NCBI GenBank assembly: GCA_018842655.1
Contig: JAGTWN010000004.1
Coordinates: forward strand, 2,418,001 to 2,482,000
Length of the DNA: 64,000 nt
Direction of reading: 5' to 3'
From: Candidatus Pantoea haifensis
Lineage (GTDB): Bacteria; Pseudomonadota; Gammaproteobacteria; Enterobacterales; Enterobacteriaceae
Of the stretch, positions 30,631 to 38,877 are shown in pieces (the first letter of the stretch is position 1; each line of letters opens with the position of its first letter). A model generated the notes under the pieces. That model did no database searches. It was not told the DNA's origin and saw nothing but the letters and a program-made list of their open reading frames with translations. Position numbers and translations under genes: made by a program.

Positions 30631-32736
30631 ATGGAAATACAACTGACTGAAGAGCAATCAGCAGCTCTCAGCGCTATAAAATCATTTCTTCTTGACGACA
30701 CACAGGACGCCTTCATTCTTAGAGGCAGCGCCGGTACGGGTAAAACAACACTCATCGCCCAACTGATCGGCATCCTTGAGGGAATGAATCTTTCATGCAC
30801 GCTCTTAGCGCCAACTGGTCGGGCAACTCGCATTCTGGGCAACAAGATCAAACAAATTACTGGCAAGGGCCAATACAATAGTTCAACAATCCATGCAGCA
30901 ATTTATACGCTGGGCAAGGTTGAGGTAAATGAGAGCGCCGAAACGTCTAACGATCCAGGCATTAGGATGATTTTTCCACTAAAGGAAGAAGAAACGAATG
31001 TCTCTTTATTCATCATCGATGAGTCCTCGATGGTCGGTGACAAGGAGAGTCCCGGTGACGTCATGCAATTTGGTTCTGGGCGACTGCTAAAGGACATTGT
31101 GACGTTTATACGTATGAATAGGGTAGGCCGTACTAATGATCATCTTACCAAGCTACTTTTCGTTGGCGATCCGGCACAGCTTCCACCTGTTGGCGAGAGA
31201 TCGTCTCAGGCCTTGTCGGATGATTATCTTAGACAAGAATACAATCTCCGAGTTGACTCTTTCGACCTGATTAAGGTAATGCGCCAGGCACACGATAGCG
31301 CCATTCTAGATCGCGCTACAACGTTAAGAGATTCAATGTTGGCTGAACGTTTTAATACCTTTTCCATACAACCCAACGGGCAGGACATTGAACAGGTTGA
31401 TACAAAAAGCGCGATCGAGTTGATTGTTCAGGGCTTACGAGCTAAGGATTCAAACGTTGCAGTCGTTCCCTCCAATGCAACAGCGTTAGAATACAATCGC
31501 AGCATCCGTGAGCATTATTGGGGTGATGCAAACCTGCCTATACAGGTAGGCGAAGCATTGTTAATTAATAAAAATTCATCTACACATCCGCTGAGTAATG
31601 GTGACCTAGTCAAGGTTACACAGGTTAACGCTGAATCGGAATTAGTACCAGTTAATCTCAGAGGCGGACATCATGTTGAGCTTAGCTTCCGTGAGATTAC
31701 TGTGGCCTTTCGTGAGAGTGATGGCAGCATCATTCAGACTCCCTGTCTGGTTCTGGAAAACCTGCTTAATTCTCCCCATCGAGAATTGACTGCGTTAGAG
31801 TTACGAGCGCTGTTGGTTGATTTTCGCAACCGACACCCTGATTTGCATCCAAAAGCTGAAGCATTCCGCAGAACTATCCGCGAAGATCGATATTTCAATG
31901 CACTTCAGATCAAATATGGCTATGCCATGACTTGCCATAAAGCCCAAGGTGGTGAATGGAATACGGTCCTTGTTGATTTTGATTCAAATACGGGAGTTCG
32001 TAACGCCTCTTTTTTCCGCTGGGCCTACACTGCTATTACCCGCGCTGCGAAAAAGCTGGTGCTGGTCAATCCACCAAACTTTACCGCCACTAGTGGGATC
32101 GCCTGGGATAGGCCAGAGCCCTCGTTGAACTCGCCAACAAATATCATCAAACAAGAGCTTACGTTAGATCCTGACTGGGACCGCCTATCCTTTTCAGCTT
32201 CGATAGCTTCCTTAATGACAACTCATCAGCAACTGAGATTGGTGTGGAAGGCCCAAGGCATCAATATCGAGCGGCTGCAACATTTGCAATATTGTGAACG
32301 GTACAGTTTAGAGCGAAATGGTTTACGAACTACAGTCCAGTATCACTACAACGGAAAACATCAGCCTACTCGCGCCAGTTCAGTCGTCAATCCACAATCG
32401 GATGCTGAGTTGACTACAACAGCACTTAACGCTGTCTATGCCATTTTGACTGATAAGAAAGTCAGCGGCATCCAGCCAGATGAATTTATACAGGCTTTTC
32501 TGGATCGGCTAGATGCAGCTTTGAGCGATTCGACAATTAAACGTGCTGCCTTTAAGGTCATGCCCTATCGCCTGCGTGTGACCGTAGCAGATGTTTATCG
32601 CAAAGCTGAAATTGATTTTATCTACGATAGCTCATCTACCTGGACTGCTGCTCAGGAAGTTGGCAGCCCCGGCAGTAGCCACGGCCTCTATGAAGAAATT
32701 CATAGCTTGATGTCTAAGGAGGAGCCGCTGCGATGA
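30631..32736 (+). CDS. SF1 (RecD/Dda-like) DNA helicase, unassigned defence gene
   Basis: 701 residues. Motif I GSAGTGKTT (K38), motif II DESS (130-133), motif III-like FVGDPAQLPPVGE near 177, and the UvrD_C_2-type block CHKAQGGEW (435-443) followed by FFRWAYTAITRA. This is the SF1B RecD2/Dda arrangement, with 5'-3' polarity inferred. Residues 490-701 form an extra C-terminal domain that I do not recognise. The stop overlaps the next gene by 4 bp (ATGA), so the two products are coupled. It sits 30 bp after the McrC-like gene in the same orientation. Probably part of an anti-phage module; not a named system to my knowledge. Confidence 0.88.
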   Translation: MEIQLTEEQSAALSAIKSFLLDDTQDAFILRGSAGTGKTTLIAQLIGILEGMNLSCTLLAPTGRATRILGNKIKQITGKGQYNSSTIHAAIYTLGKVEVNESAETSNDPGIRMIFPLKEEETNVSLFIIDESSMVGDKESPGDVMQFGSGRLLKDIVTFIRMNRVGRTNDHLTKLLFVGDPAQLPPVGERSSQALSDDYLRQEYNLRVDSFDLIKVMRQAHDSAILDRATTLRDSMLAERFNTFSIQPNGQDIEQVDTKSAIELIVQGLRAKDSNVAVVPSNATALEYNRSIREHYWGDANLPIQVGEALLINKNSSTHPLSNGDLVKVTQVNAESELVPVNLRGGHHVELSFREITVAFRESDGSIIQTPCLVLENLLNSPHRELTALELRALLVDFRNRHPDLHPKAEAFRRTIREDRYFNALQIKYGYAMTCHKAQGGEWNTVLVDFDSNTGVRNASFFRWAYTAITRAAKKLVLVNPPNFTATSGIAWDRPEPSLNSPTNIIKQELTLDPDWDRLSFSASIASLMTTHQQLRLVWKAQGINIERLQHLQYCERYSLERNGLRTTVQYHYNGKHQPTRASSVVNPQSDAELTTTALNAVYAILTDKKVSGIQPDEFIQAFLDRLDAALSDSTIKRAAFKVMPYRLRVTVADVYRKAEIDFIYDSSSTWTAAQEVGSPGSSHGLYEEIHSLMSKEEPLR

Positions 32737-34146
32737 GTTCCAAGCAAATATTTGCCCTTCGCAAACAGAAACTCTTTGCTGAGGCTTTAGAAATGGCGCG
32801 CGCTGGGTACTCAAACAACGCGGCAGATGTTTGGTTTTTACGCGCTTACGCATGGTCGCTTTACGACCATGTGAAGAATATTGTTGATTCCTTTGAAGCA
32901 AAGCAGCTTTCTCCCTTAGCGTTGAGCAGTAAATTAACACCTCATATGCGTGAGTTTGCTGCGATTGCAGATCCTTTGCGTAAGGACAGTGCTTTTTCGC
33001 AAATGCTTCGTCTCGCGGGTAAAGTGGCCAAAGAGTGGGATGAATTTCTGGGATTTGCCCAGTGGGCAGGAGTAGATGATTTTTCAGATGAAGACAAAGC
33101 GCCATTCATCAATGATCAAGGCAAAACCGTTGATAGTCTACAAAAGCGATTCACGCGAGCAATTTGCCGCGAAGTTGCAACAAGGGCGGCGGATGCGCAA
33201 TCAGATAATCCATTGATTTATTGGGGTAAAAACATCCTGCAACAAGCACTAAAAGTAGAGCCTAATGATCAATGGCTCAATTATTACCAAAGCAAACTGT
33301 ACTTAGTTCAAGGTGAAGCAGCCTTGGCCATTAAGTGCCTGGTACCTGTAGTACGCCGTCAGTCAAGAGCGGCATGGTCTTGGGCGAAATTAGGTGAGAT
33401 TCTCGAGGGTACGCGGTCAGAAGATGCTTTCAACTGCTATGCCTATGCAACTTTCCTGGCCCGGGAAGAACAGGAAGTCGCTAAAGTTCGTATTCACTTA
33501 GCACAACGGTTATCCATTGCAGGCCGCTTTGATGAGGCGGCGCAGCAAGCAAGCCTGGCATTGAAGTATCGAGAACAAAATAATTTTAAGGTACCACAGG
33601 AATTATCACAGCTGTTGGCCAGCGATTGGTATCGGCAGGCAATGGCCAATAACAGTTTACAGCCATTGCCTAAGGTGGAGGCACAAGCTAAAGCTCTGCT
33701 AAAAGAGCTGGACCAGAAGAGTCTCACTTATATCAGAGGTGTAATTGATCATATTAATAGCGAAAAAGCCGCTCAGCTATATTGCAACTAGTGCAACCGC
33801 TGGTTTTGGCCTATCACATCATAAGTTTCCACAAGTAGCTAATTTATCATCCGGCACATTAGTGGAAGTTGGTTGTGCAACACCAGAAGGGCCACCACTA
33901 GATTGGCGGTTGTCCGATGCGCTTATGCTAACGGGTCTTTGTGAAACACTTTCTGGTCATTTGGAAAGGCAGGAGGGCAAAGATTTTGCTTTCATCCGTA
34001 CTACGCGAGCCGATATATTCGTAGCACCTGCCTTGGCCAATACATTTGCGCCAAAGCAACAGTATAACGTGACCTGTATAGCCATCAGGCGCACCAATAA
34101 ACAAGGTAAAACCGGTTGGCGCGCAGTGAGATTTATCGAAAAGTGA
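32733..34146 (+). CDS. TPR-like protein with C-terminal cold-shock-like domain, one frame break
   Basis: About 470 residues after repair. Residues 1-330 are alpha-helical with TPR/tetratricopeptide-like repeats (PLIYWGKNILQQALKVEPND, WLNYYQSKLYLVQGEAALAI, FDEAAQQASLALKYREQ). After the break the C-terminal 130 residues look like an OB/cold-shock fold: GHLERQEGKDFAFIR then DIFVAP, then a KTGWRAVRF end, the pattern of nucleic-acid-binding CSDs. The break lies near the A-run 33762-33766 (one A extra or two missing). It overlaps the helicase gene by 4 bp and ends the plus-strand cluster. Function unknown; I infer a sensor or nucleic-acid adaptor of the helicase. Confidence 0.72.
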
Positions 34147-34244
34147 AAATGCAATGCGATATGACCAACTAATGCCTGTATCTAATTTTGGGGAAAGTGA
34201 GAAAGCGGTAGGAGTTTTTAGTTAGGTGATAATAAATACAATAA

Positions 34245-34272
34245 GGCCAGCATACTATGCTGTATGTTGGCC
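34245..34272. terminator. terminator between convergent cluster and yaaW-like gene
   Basis: GGCCAGCATAC (34245-34255) pairs with GTATGTTGGCC (34262-34272) with one G-U pair around a 6-base loop, flanked by A/T-rich sequence on both sides. It marks the end of the 14.3-kb plus-strand cluster. Confidence 0.75.
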
Positions 34273-34296
34273 GCATTTAATAAAAACTTTATTACT

Positions 34297-35160
34297 TTAC
34301 TTTATTGACAACTGGCCAAGGCGATGTCCGCATTCTTGACAGAATTTGGCATTAATTTTGTGTGGTGTGTGGCAACTAGGGCAGAATGCTGTTGCTTCGG
34401 TAGCGTGAGCATTTTCCCTATCTTTATTTTTTTCGTTGAGCATTTTTTGACGCATATAGGCGATTTGGATTACACAAGGAATGGTGACCCTATATGCTGG
34501 ACTTGCCAAATCAAAAGCAGTCCAAATTCCAGTGATAACCCAGCCAATAGGACCAGCAAAAGTGCTTATGCCTTTCATTAATGGCCCAACAGTTGAGAAT
34601 GCCAGTCCACGTCCAAGGATAGCTTTAGCAACTGCTTGAGCTACAATGGCTGCAAGTTTATACGTCGCAAATCCAGAAGCTCTGATAGCAGTTTGTAGAG
34701 CCAGCATTAATGCTGGGCCAGTCATAGTGGTATAGCTTCCACCAAAACCCTCTAAAATTTCCTTGCGTTCCTCCTCAGTCATTTTTTCAATGGACTGCTC
34801 AAGGACTTTAAGCAAAATTTCAATTTCGATACGTTCACAAGAGCTGTTTTTATTGCAATTTACTTTTAAGTGCTCAGCAACATCAGTTAATACCTCTTTA
34901 TAGGTGACACCATTTCCACCTCTAAATAAGTTAAAAATAGTATTACCACCAAACGATCTTATTTCTGATGAGATAAGTTTTAAATCATCTTCTTCTACTA
35001 TACCAGAACGCTTAACAGCAATCAGCTGGCCACACGCACTAGAGGAAAGTGCAATTCTCCCCTCACCCTTATCTGTAATGTGATCAATAAGAATACCAAT
35101 GTCAGAAATGTCGCAATTATTTAATACAGAATCCAAGTCAAAATCTGAATTGTAGCTCAT
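34297..35160 (-). CDS. YaaW-like (DUF3944-type) protein with C-terminal zinc ribbon
   Basis: 287 residues from ATG 35160, which has a GAGG site 7 bp upstream; a start at 35172 would be weaker. The core matches E. coli YaaW: FGGNTIFNLFRGG then TYKEVLTDVAEHLKV, and AYRVTIPCVIQIAYMR near the end of the core. YaaW lacks the C-terminal CPSCHTPHKINAKFCQECG block seen here, a four-Cys zinc ribbon. A hydrophobic glycine-rich stretch (ALMLALQTAIRASGF to GPIGWVITGIW) may associate with membranes. Co-oriented and 12 bp downstream of an XRE regulator gene, so likely an operon. Function unknown. Confidence 0.72.
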   Translation of the reverse strand: MSYNSDFDLDSVLNNCDISDIGILIDHITDKGEGRIALSSSACGQLIAVKRSGIVEEDDLKLISSEIRSFGGNTIFNLFRGGNGVTYKEVLTDVAEHLKVNCNKNSSCERIEIEILLKVLEQSIEKMTEEERKEILEGFGGSYTTMTGPALMLALQTAIRASGFATYKLAAIVAQAVAKAILGRGLAFSTVGPLMKGISTFAGPIGWVITGIWTAFDLASPAYRVTIPCVIQIAYMRQKMLNEKNKDRENAHATEATAFCPSCHTPHKINAKFCQECGHRLGQLSIK

Positions 35161-35172
35161 GTGAAGCCTCAT

Positions 35173-35787
35173 TTATTTATGATTGATGTTGATTTGATTA
35201 GCCAGTGCCGCTGCTAAAGCAATGTATTCTATAGACGTATATTTTTCATGTGAGGATAATAACAAAGCTCCCATCACTCCACCCATTCTTGACAAGCTTT
35301 CATTGAAATCATTCATAGACTTTAGATCAGCCTGGTCATATGAGATGTGCAATTTTTGTTGAAATGCCTTTCCTTCATCTAATGCGCGATGCACATTTTG
35401 ATAAGCTGTCTCAGGAGTTCTGTACAGTTTTTTAGCTTGGCTAGGATCTATTGCAAACTGATTTAATGCTCCAAAAGATTTGAAAATAAGCTCCCAGTCT
35501 TCGCCCGTCATTAAAAGAAATGCCAACGGAACCCCTAAAGAATTAGCTAGTTTTTTCAGTGTTCCAAAGTCAGGATTTACATTATCACTTTCCACTGTTC
35601 GCAAAGTACGAATAGTACTACGAGCAATGCCTGTCTTCTGTTGAACGGCCGTATCAGTTAATGGCTTAATTTTCCCATCTTTAGTTGAGTAGCCTCCAAC
35701 TTTCAAAGCAGCTCGAATATTAGTACGTACAGATCGGAAGAAAGATGCACTTTTTTCATCTTCCATGTGTGTTTTTTTAATGGACAT
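35173..35787 (-). CDS. XRE-family helix-turn-helix regulator
   Basis: 204 residues from ATG 35787 (a TTG four codons upstream is also open). The N-terminal HTH_3-type domain is visible around residues 18-80: TDTAVQQKTGIARSTIRTLR, then PDFGTLKKLANSLGVPLAFL. The remaining helical part has no recognised motif. It is probably the local regulator of the downstream YaaW-like gene or of the divergent island gene set. The region upstream (35800-36012) is an AT-rich stretch with no gene; two 15-bp near-repeats (35935-35949 and 35986-36000) lie in it. Confidence 0.82.
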   Translation of the reverse strand: MSIKKTHMEDEKSASFFRSVRTNIRAALKVGGYSTKDGKIKPLTDTAVQQKTGIARSTIRTLRTVESDNVNPDFGTLKKLANSLGVPLAFLLMTGEDWELIFKSFGALNQFAIDPSQAKKLYRTPETAYQNVHRALDEGKAFQQKLHISYDQADLKSMNDFNESLSRMGGVMGALLLSSHEKYTSIEYIALAAALANQININHK

Positions 35788-36012
35788 GCTAATTCTCAAC
35801 TCTTATAAAATAACTATTATTTAAACATCTTTAGCGGACTCCTTAAATTTTTACAGGATTTAAGGTTAACTCTCTGTATCAATCTGAATTTCATAATACA
35901 TGAAACTGAAAAGTTTTGAACACCAACATGGATTGCACGCACTCCATTTATTTATAAAAACATATGATTTTTTATTTTTTGAAGCGCATGCACTCCATTT
36001 TCTGTAGTGATC

Positions 36013-36690
36013 AACTAAGATTGACCACTGTTTTAGATTTTTTCCAGTATCGGTTCTCCGATTCGTTTGGTGGTACCACACCATTATATTTATGCGGCCT
36101 GAGCATGCTGTAATATCCCACGATATAGTCTGTGATTTCATGAGAAGCTTCGCTGAAGTTCATGTAGCCCGTCTCCGGTACCTACTCGTTTTTCAGGCTT
36201 CTGAAGAAGCTGCTCCATTGGGATATTATCCCAACAGTTTCCCCGTCGACTCATGCTTTGTTTAATTCGATAACGTTACAGCAACTGCCGGAACTGCCTG
36301 CTTGTATAGTGGCTGCCCTAATCGCTGTGGTACATTACCCCGGCTGGTTTGCCAAGCGAACAGATCCAGAACTAAAGCGAGATATGCCAAGCGTTTACCG
36401 GCCCAGCTCTTCATAAGTTTGCCAGCAAGCCAGCACCCCATCCGAAAGCCTCTCAGGATTGCCATTGTGGCGATGTTTCTCGCCCCGGCAGAACCATGAT
36501 TGATGTTGTGCAGTTCCTAAACCTGACTGCGCAGCAATGCCGTTTATCTGCCTGGCTTATCAGAACAACCTTTCCAGTATTTATAGCTGTTGCGATGGAT
36601 CCCGAACAAGTGGAAGAGTGTAGCCACAGGATAATGCGCTCTGAGCTTCCCGGTTAACGAGAACTGTTCAGGAAGTCTGACATCAGGAAC
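36013..36690 (-). pseudogene. IS3-family transposase OrfB remnant
   Basis: Reading the minus strand in several frames gives pieces of the IS3 integrase domain: [20 protein letters not shown], then SMSRRGNCWDN, PMEQLLQKPEKRVG-like text, YMNFSEASHEITDYI, and PHKYNG near the end. The central DDE part is largely deleted and several frameshifts and stops occur, so it is a degraded pseudogene. Confidence 0.8.
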
Positions 36691-36731
36691 ACCTTAGTCT
36701 TTTTTAAAATTTCAGTTTTCATTTCAACATA

Positions 36732-36956
36732 TTAAAGTTTTTTCTTATGCTCGCGTGTTTCAATTTGTTCTGAAGTAATGGTTGGGGCTTTGGGAGTTTT
36801 TCCCTGTCGCTCATCATGCAATTGTTTAACCCATTTTGTCTTCGTAGAAAGCCCGACATCCATGGCCTTGGCTGCTTGCGCGACTGTGTAATTTTGATCG
36901 ACAACCAACTGAGCAGATTCATATTTGAATTGAGGGCTAAAATTTCTTCTTTTCAT
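36732..36956 (-). pseudogene. IS3-family transposase OrfA, truncated by a stop
   Basis: From ATG 36956 the translation [20 protein letters not shown] to [14 protein letters not shown] is a clear IS3-group OrfA helix-turn-helix protein, the DNA-binding half of the transposase. A TAA after KKL at about residue 74 interrupts it; the same frame then continues with YVEMKTEILKK and MSDFLNSSR, the expected rest of OrfA. So this is a nonsense mutation in an old copy. Confidence 0.85.
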
Positions 36957-37067
36957 TAGAGCACCAGTGTTGTTCAAAGGTGAGCATATCACCTCTGAAC
37001 AGGTGGCCAAATTCAGTAAGCCACTATATAAATGTGCGTTTTTATCTTTTTGAAAGCGAGCTTTTAT

Positions 37068-38366
37068 TCAACCGAAAAGATTTACCACATTATTTTTTAC
37101 ATGCTCAACCCTATTAACCCGCCTCTCCCATAACTCAAGTGCCTTACGCTTCTCACTGAGGTAGTCATAACGGTCATAGTGCTTCGAGCTGACATCCTGT
37201 AATGCATGGTTTTGAATACGGTCACGTAATTCTTTTGAGACACCGATTTCGCCCATCAGCGTTTTGCAGGTCCGCCGTAAATCCCTCGCAACAAACACCG
37301 GATTATCAGGAAAGTGCTCGCGATAATAGATGATTGCCTGCGCAAAACTGTCGGTCCGCAGATGTTTAGCCGCATCCAGCCGTTGCGGAAAGATATACGG
37401 ACTATCGTTAACGTTTTCCATCTTCAGCCTTTCCAGAATTTCGACCGCTGAATCCGTTAACGGAACCAGATGGTCACGTTTGTTCTTTGACACATCAGCA
37501 ACTATCAATAGAGTTTTCTCTTCCCAGTTCACGGCATCCCAGCGACTGGAAGCCAGTTCATGCGGACGCTGACCACCAGCGTAAACACATAAATTAAGCA
37601 GCAAACTCACCGTGCTGCCGACGCTGGGCGTTTTGGGAAAGTCACCCATCAGCTGTTGCAGTTCATTCAACTTCAGCCAGTTGGTTCCCGCTTTCTCTGC
37701 TGCCGACTGCTTAGGGATGACGCTCACCGGGTTCATCTCAAGCCCAAACATCACGTTCTGCTGGTGGTTGGCCGGATCGTTGTCCGCTTTGAGCCCATAG
37801 TTGAACGCTGCCATCAGATAAGAACGGACACGGTTAGCTTCAACGCTCGCGCCGCGCTGAATGATGGCAGACAGAATCTGTTTGATATGTAGCGGTGTGA
37901 CTTCGTTAGCTTTCGTATCTTTGGCGATGAAGGAATAGGTTTCCTTCTCCAAACGGTACAGCACCTGCTGCCATGTCCGCTTTTCATCTTCCCGCATCTT
38001 ATTGGTGTAGCCCTGAATAAGCTGCTCGATGCTGCCTTTTAACTGTTCGGCACGCTTTTGCTTTTCCAGCGCGATTGCCTGTTCAGCCTTTTCGACCTTA
38101 GGGTTCTTCCCTTCCTTTAGCGTACCGGCATAACCTTTCGCAAGCTGACGAGCCTGAGCTAACGACATTTCAGGGTAACGACCCAACTGAATAAAGTGGC
38201 GCTTAGCATCCCAGTAGTAGCGATAGTAGAAAACCCGCTGCCCGGATGGCTCAACTTTAACGCCCAGACGCCCTGCTCCGCGCTCACCACTCTTGTCCCA
38301 TACCTGATAAGCCGAATAGCGCGCTTTAAGTCCGCGCACCATTGAGTCCGTTAAATTGTCTGCCAA
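37068..38366 (-). CDS. island integrase, P4-type tyrosine recombinase
   Basis: 432 residues; TTG start at 38366 with an AGGA site 9 bp upstream. The N-terminal DUF4102-type arm-binding domain is visible (MADNLTDSMVRGLKARYSAY, RQLAKGYAGTL). Catalytic residues: Arg267 in GGQRPHEL, Arg364 in RDLRRTCKT, His387 in NHALQD, and nucleophile Tyr397 in HYDRY. The position usually holding a His three residues before the second Arg is Arg361. It lies next to attR and would catalyse island integration at, and excision from, ileX. Its gene points inward, away from attR. Confidence 0.93.
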   Translation of the reverse strand: MADNLTDSMVRGLKARYSAYQVWDKSGERGAGRLGVKVEPSGQRVFYYRYYWDAKRHFIQLGRYPEMSLAQARQLAKGYAGTLKEGKNPKVEKAEQAIALEKQKRAEQLKGSIEQLIQGYTNKMREDEKRTWQQVLYRLEKETYSFIAKDTKANEVTPLHIKQILSAIIQRGASVEANRVRSYLMAAFNYGLKADNDPANHQQNVMFGLEMNPVSVIPKQSAAEKAGTNWLKLNELQQLMGDFPKTPSVGSTVSLLLNLCVYAGGQRPHELASSRWDAVNWEEKTLLIVADVSKNKRDHLVPLTDSAVEILERLKMENVNDSPYIFPQRLDAAKHLRTDSFAQAIIYYREHFPDNPVFVARDLRRTCKTLMGEIGVSKELRDRIQNHALQDVSSKHYDRYDYLSEKRKALELWERRVNRVEHVKNNVVNLFG

Positions 38367-38406
38367 AAGAAAGTCCTTACTAGAAAAGTTTTACTGCCGT
38401 TTTCTG

Positions 38407-38429
38407 GGTGATGTAGCAGGTGACGTAAG
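38407..38429 (+). other. putative integrase arm-type site, right end
   Basis: GGTGATGTAG then CA then GGTGACGTAAG. It matches the left-end 19288-19310 at 21 of 23 bases in the same orientation, between the integrase start and attR. The rest of 38430-38554 shows no feature. Confidence 0.65.
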
Positions 38430-38554
38430 GATGATACTGAAAGCAAATACCCGGAACAACATGAAACGAAGGAATATCCATAACCTACTGTTTTGTAGTA
38501 ATTAATAGACAGATATGGTTAAAGTTGGAAAATGATGAAACAAGCTATTCATAT

Positions 38555-38604
38555 GACTCATAATCGCTTGGTCGCTGGTTCAAACCCAGCAGGGGCCACC
38601 AAAT
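38555..38604 (+). repeat. attR (50-bp direct repeat)
   Basis: Identical to attL. It contains the anticodon-to-CCA part of ileX but lacks the first 29 nt, so it is not a tRNA gene. Confidence 0.95.
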
Positions 38605-38610
38605 TTGCAA

Positions 38611-38649
38611 GACTCAGACAGGAAACTGGCTGGGTCTTTTTGTTTTTTC
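38611..38649 (+). terminator. original ileX terminator, displaced by the island
   Basis: GACTCAGACAG pairs with CTGGCTGGGTC (one G-U, one mismatch), followed by TTTTTGTTTTTT. It lies 6 bp past attR, where the native terminator of ileX would be before insertion. From 38650 to 38877 I see no gene. Confidence 0.75.
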
Positions 38650-38877
38650 CTTTCACAAGAATTTTTTCGCCCTCCAATGGAAAGCTTCTTACTTTTTAAC
38701 AGATTAAACAGCGATAGATTATTGTTATACTTAACAGATAAATTAGTCACAACCTAAATAATTTTAAAAGAGAAGCGTTAAGTTCATTTAATTCTGCCTC
38801 ATTGCTCTTCTCATTCATTTAAACAATTAACTGGTTAACAACATAGACATCCACAAAAATCACTCGTCCGCGCTTTT

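Larger units (their letters stand above)
36013..37016 (-). mobile_element. decayed IS3-family insertion sequence
   Basis: Minus-strand remnant with partly matching ends: GACCACTGTTTTAGA at the left (near 36023) and GGCCACCTGTTCAGA on the complementary strand at the right (near 37000). It contains a broken orfA and an internally deleted orfB (see those entries). No intact transposase remains, so it cannot move by itself. Confidence 0.8.
19182..38604. mobile_element. genomic island integrated at ileX (about 19.4 kb)
   Basis: The island lies between two identical 50-bp direct repeats, attL in the ileX 3' end and attR at 38555-38604. It encodes a tyrosine integrase next to attR, has matched 23-bp arm-like sites inside both ends, and carries zorABCD, a McrBC pair, a helicase/TPR pair, an XRE regulator with a YaaW-like gene, and a decayed IS3-family copy. 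The tRNA stays functional because the left repeat rebuilds its 3' end. No phage structural, replication or conjugation genes are seen, so it is an integrative island or satellite-type element with a defence cargo. Confidence 0.93.

Noticed and set aside
35935-36000. 15-bp near-direct repeats as target duplication of the IS
   Set aside because: Both copies lie on the same side of the IS remnant, and IS3-family elements make about 3-bp duplications.
38555-38604. Second tRNA-Ile gene
   Set aside because: Only the 3' part is present; the first 29 nt including the acceptor 5' strand are missing. It is attR.
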